Origin: Candidatus Methanophagales archaeon
GTDB lineage: Archaea > Halobacteriota > Syntropharchaeia > Alkanophagales > Methanospirareceae
Assembly (NCBI GenBank): GCA_014859735.1
Contig: JACUTR010000009.1
Coordinates: 1-32,480, forward strand
Length of the DNA: 32,480 nt
Direction: 5' to 3'
In this document: piece by piece, positions 31,138 to 32,480 of the stretch
Layout of the letters: every line of letters begins with the position of its first letter
How positions within the stretch are numbered: position 1 is the first letter of the stretch
Position numbers and translations under genes: made by a program
The notes under the pieces: generated by a model
Database searches by the model: none
Told to the model about the DNA's origin: nothing
Seen by the model: the letters and a program-made list of their open reading frames with translations, nothing else

Positions 31138-32480
31138 CTACTTCTGGCGAGATAACGCTCGTTTTAAATCTTCCCGGTCTGTAATAGGAGTCCTGCACGT
31201 GTAGTTTTCACAGATATACACGGTTGGATTGCCTTGAATAGCCACCTTGTCTTTGATCAACGGCATCAGACCCGGAAGTTCATCGTCAGTAACGCCCGAC
31301 ATTGAGAAAACAATGACTTTCTGAGGCAGAAAATGGCGGCTCACCTCGGCTGCAAATGGCTGAGCATCTTCTCTATTTTCACTTGCCAGTACGGCGTGCA
31401 TAGGAATGCTGAGGTAGAAATTGAGCGCACAAAGCATTTGTGCGTGCTCTAACGGGCTCTGTTCCAGTGACGCACGGAAAGTGAGGAAGGTATCTTTAGC
31501 ACGTGTTCGTAGTTCCTCATCACCGGTAAGTGTAGCAAGGCGAAGGAGGTTCTGCGCTGCGATCGAATTGCCCGATGGAATTGGACCGTCATCGGCCTCC
31601 TTTATGAACGCAGGGAGTTCTGTTTCATCACGACGAGTGAAGAAGAACCCACCTTCCGTTTTATCCCAGAACAGCTCTACCATACGATCATTCAGGTGGA
31701 GTGCTTCGCGTAACCATTGGGAATCGAAACTGGCTTCATATACGTCGAGCAATGCCGCGATAAGAGCGGTGTAATCTTCCAGCGTTCCGGGAATTGAAGC
31801 TTCGCCGTCTCGGTACCGTCTCAATAAGTAGCCGTCTTTTCTGAGATGGGTAAGTATGAAGTGAAGTGCAGAAGTCGCTGCTTCAAGAAAGCGCTTCTCA
31901 CGTAATACCTGGTATCCAGTAGCGAAAGCTGAGATCATGAGTCCATTCCATCCGGTTATAATTTTATCATCGGTCGCTGGTCGTATTCGTTTGTTCCTCG
32001 CCTCAAGAAGTTTCTCTTTACTTCTACCGAGAGTATCCGGTTCATCGATCTCCTCGGATGGCTGAGCGATATACAGCACACTTTTGTTCCCCTCAAAGTT
32101 CCCTTGTGGTGTTACTCCGTAGTAGCGACAGAGGGCTTCGCCCTTCTCTTCACCAAGAACCGATTTTATCTCCGTGGGATCCCATAGATAGAAGGCGCCT
32201 TCAATGCCCTCGCTGTCTGCGTCCAACGCCGAGTAGAACCCGCCATTGGGATTGGTCATCTCTCGCAGCACCCAATCCAATGTCCGGTTCGCTATCCGCG
32301 CAAAGAATGGGTCACGTGTCACTTGATATGCCTCAAGGTAAACCCGAGCTAAGAGCGCGTTATCGTAGAGCATCTTTTCAAAGTGAGGAACAAGCCAGCG
32401 CATATCGGTTGAATAGCGATGAAACCCCCCGCCCAGCTGGTCGAAGATTCCGCCCTGTGCCATTGCATAAAGGGTCTTCG
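31138..32480 (-). CDS. DUF255/YyaL-type thioredoxin-domain protein, C-terminal part (gene continues beyond window)
   Basis: The visible 447 codons cover the (alpha/alpha)6-barrel part of the YyaL/spermatogenesis-associated 20 family: GGIFDQLGGGFHRYSTDMRW, VPHFEKMLYDNALLARVYLE, NGGFYSALDADSEGIEGAFY, KIITGWNGLMISAF, IPSGNSIAAQNLLRLA, and CENYTCRTPI near the end. The frame is open to 32480 (KTLYAM before the first visible Met), so the N-terminal thioredoxin-like domain lies off the right edge and ATG 32463 is not the start. The family is often annotated as a thioredoxin-domain protein with glycosidase-like barrel; its function is unknown. The AmrS-like gene converges from the left with a 3-bp gap. 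Confidence 0.92.
   Translation of the reverse strand, partial: KTLYAMAQGGIFDQLGGGFHRYSTDMRWLVPHFEKMLYDNALLARVYLEAYQVTRDPFFARIANRTLDWVLREMTNPNGGFYSALDADSEGIEGAFYLWDPTEIKSVLGEEKGEALCRYYGVTPQGNFEGNKSVLYIAQPSEEIDEPDTLGRSKEKLLEARNKRIRPATDDKIITGWNGLMISAFATGYQVLREKRFLEAATSALHFILTHLRKDGYLLRRYRDGEASIPGTLEDYTALIAALLDVYEASFDSQWLREALHLNDRMVELFWDKTEGGFFFTRRDETELPAFIKEADDGPIPSGNSIAAQNLLRLATLTGDEELRTRAKDTFLTFRASLEQSPLEHAQMLCALNFYLSIPMHAVLASENREDAQPFAAEVSRHFLPQKVIVFSMSGVTDDELPGLMPLIKDKVAIQGNPTVYICENYTCRTPITDREDLKRALSRQK

Overview
The window is a gene-dense stretch of a euryarchaeal chromosome. The archaeal signs are ribosomal protein S4e, prefoldin beta, a two-AAA-domain CDC48/VAT ATPase, the RibH-like archaeal riboflavin synthase, a two-domain Nnr, RtcB, and TATA-box promoters with partly short leaders. 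DUF1638, UPF0280, a NIL-domain ferredoxin and CbiB next to a Cys-rich protein point to the methanogen/anaerobic methane- or alkane-oxidiser side of the Euryarchaeota (ANME-1/Syntrophoarchaeia would fit). That placement is inference: no mcr, rRNA or tRNA gene lies in the window.

Layout. 1-3500 is accessory: a partial unknown ORF, a small nucleotidyltransferase, a UPF0175/DUF3368 (PIN-like) toxin-antitoxin pair, 12-bp tandem repeats, a DUF1624 membrane protein and a broken MFS transporter. 3600-8100 (minus strand) runs cdc48, rps4e, rpl5, DUF1638; the two ribosomal genes sit without their usual cluster neighbours. 8170-14230 (plus) holds a class V aminotransferase, a small ORF with an unknown conserved protein, a HAD hydrolase, threonine synthase and nnr. 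14300-16500 (minus) holds a class II HMG-CoA reductase and an unknown protein. 16750-21000 holds a small alpha/beta-barrel protein, mtnA, a repeat-flanked nucleotidyltransferase, a NIL ferredoxin, ribC and ribH. 20919-23336 (minus) holds cbiB, a Cys-rich protein and a glutaminase-less asparagine synthase-like enzyme. 23472-32480 holds a UPF0280 protein, thiC, purD (minus), pfdB, rtcB, cmk, an AmmeMemoRadiSam-type radical SAM enzyme and the C-terminal part of a DUF255/YyaL protein (minus). Much of the content is cofactor and amino-acid metabolism: riboflavin, thiamine, cobamide, threonine, purine and mevalonate.

The most unusual signal is two families of small palindromic repeats invading genes. 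Family R1 (a ~46-bp double hairpin) has three intergenic copies, with a compensatory base-pair change between copies, and one expanded 81-bp copy that sits in frame inside nnr. Family R2 (core AAGAAAGTTTGATCAAA with its inverted partner) also sits in frame inside nnr as a tandem pair. It supplies the last codons and stop of mtnA, of the HMG-CoA reductase gene and of a nucleotidyltransferase gene, and it forms a hairpin directly against the cmk start codon. Several gene relics (MFS, a ThiS/MoaD-like gene, a DsrE-like gene start, a 68-codon remnant before purD) suggest ongoing gene decay around such elements.
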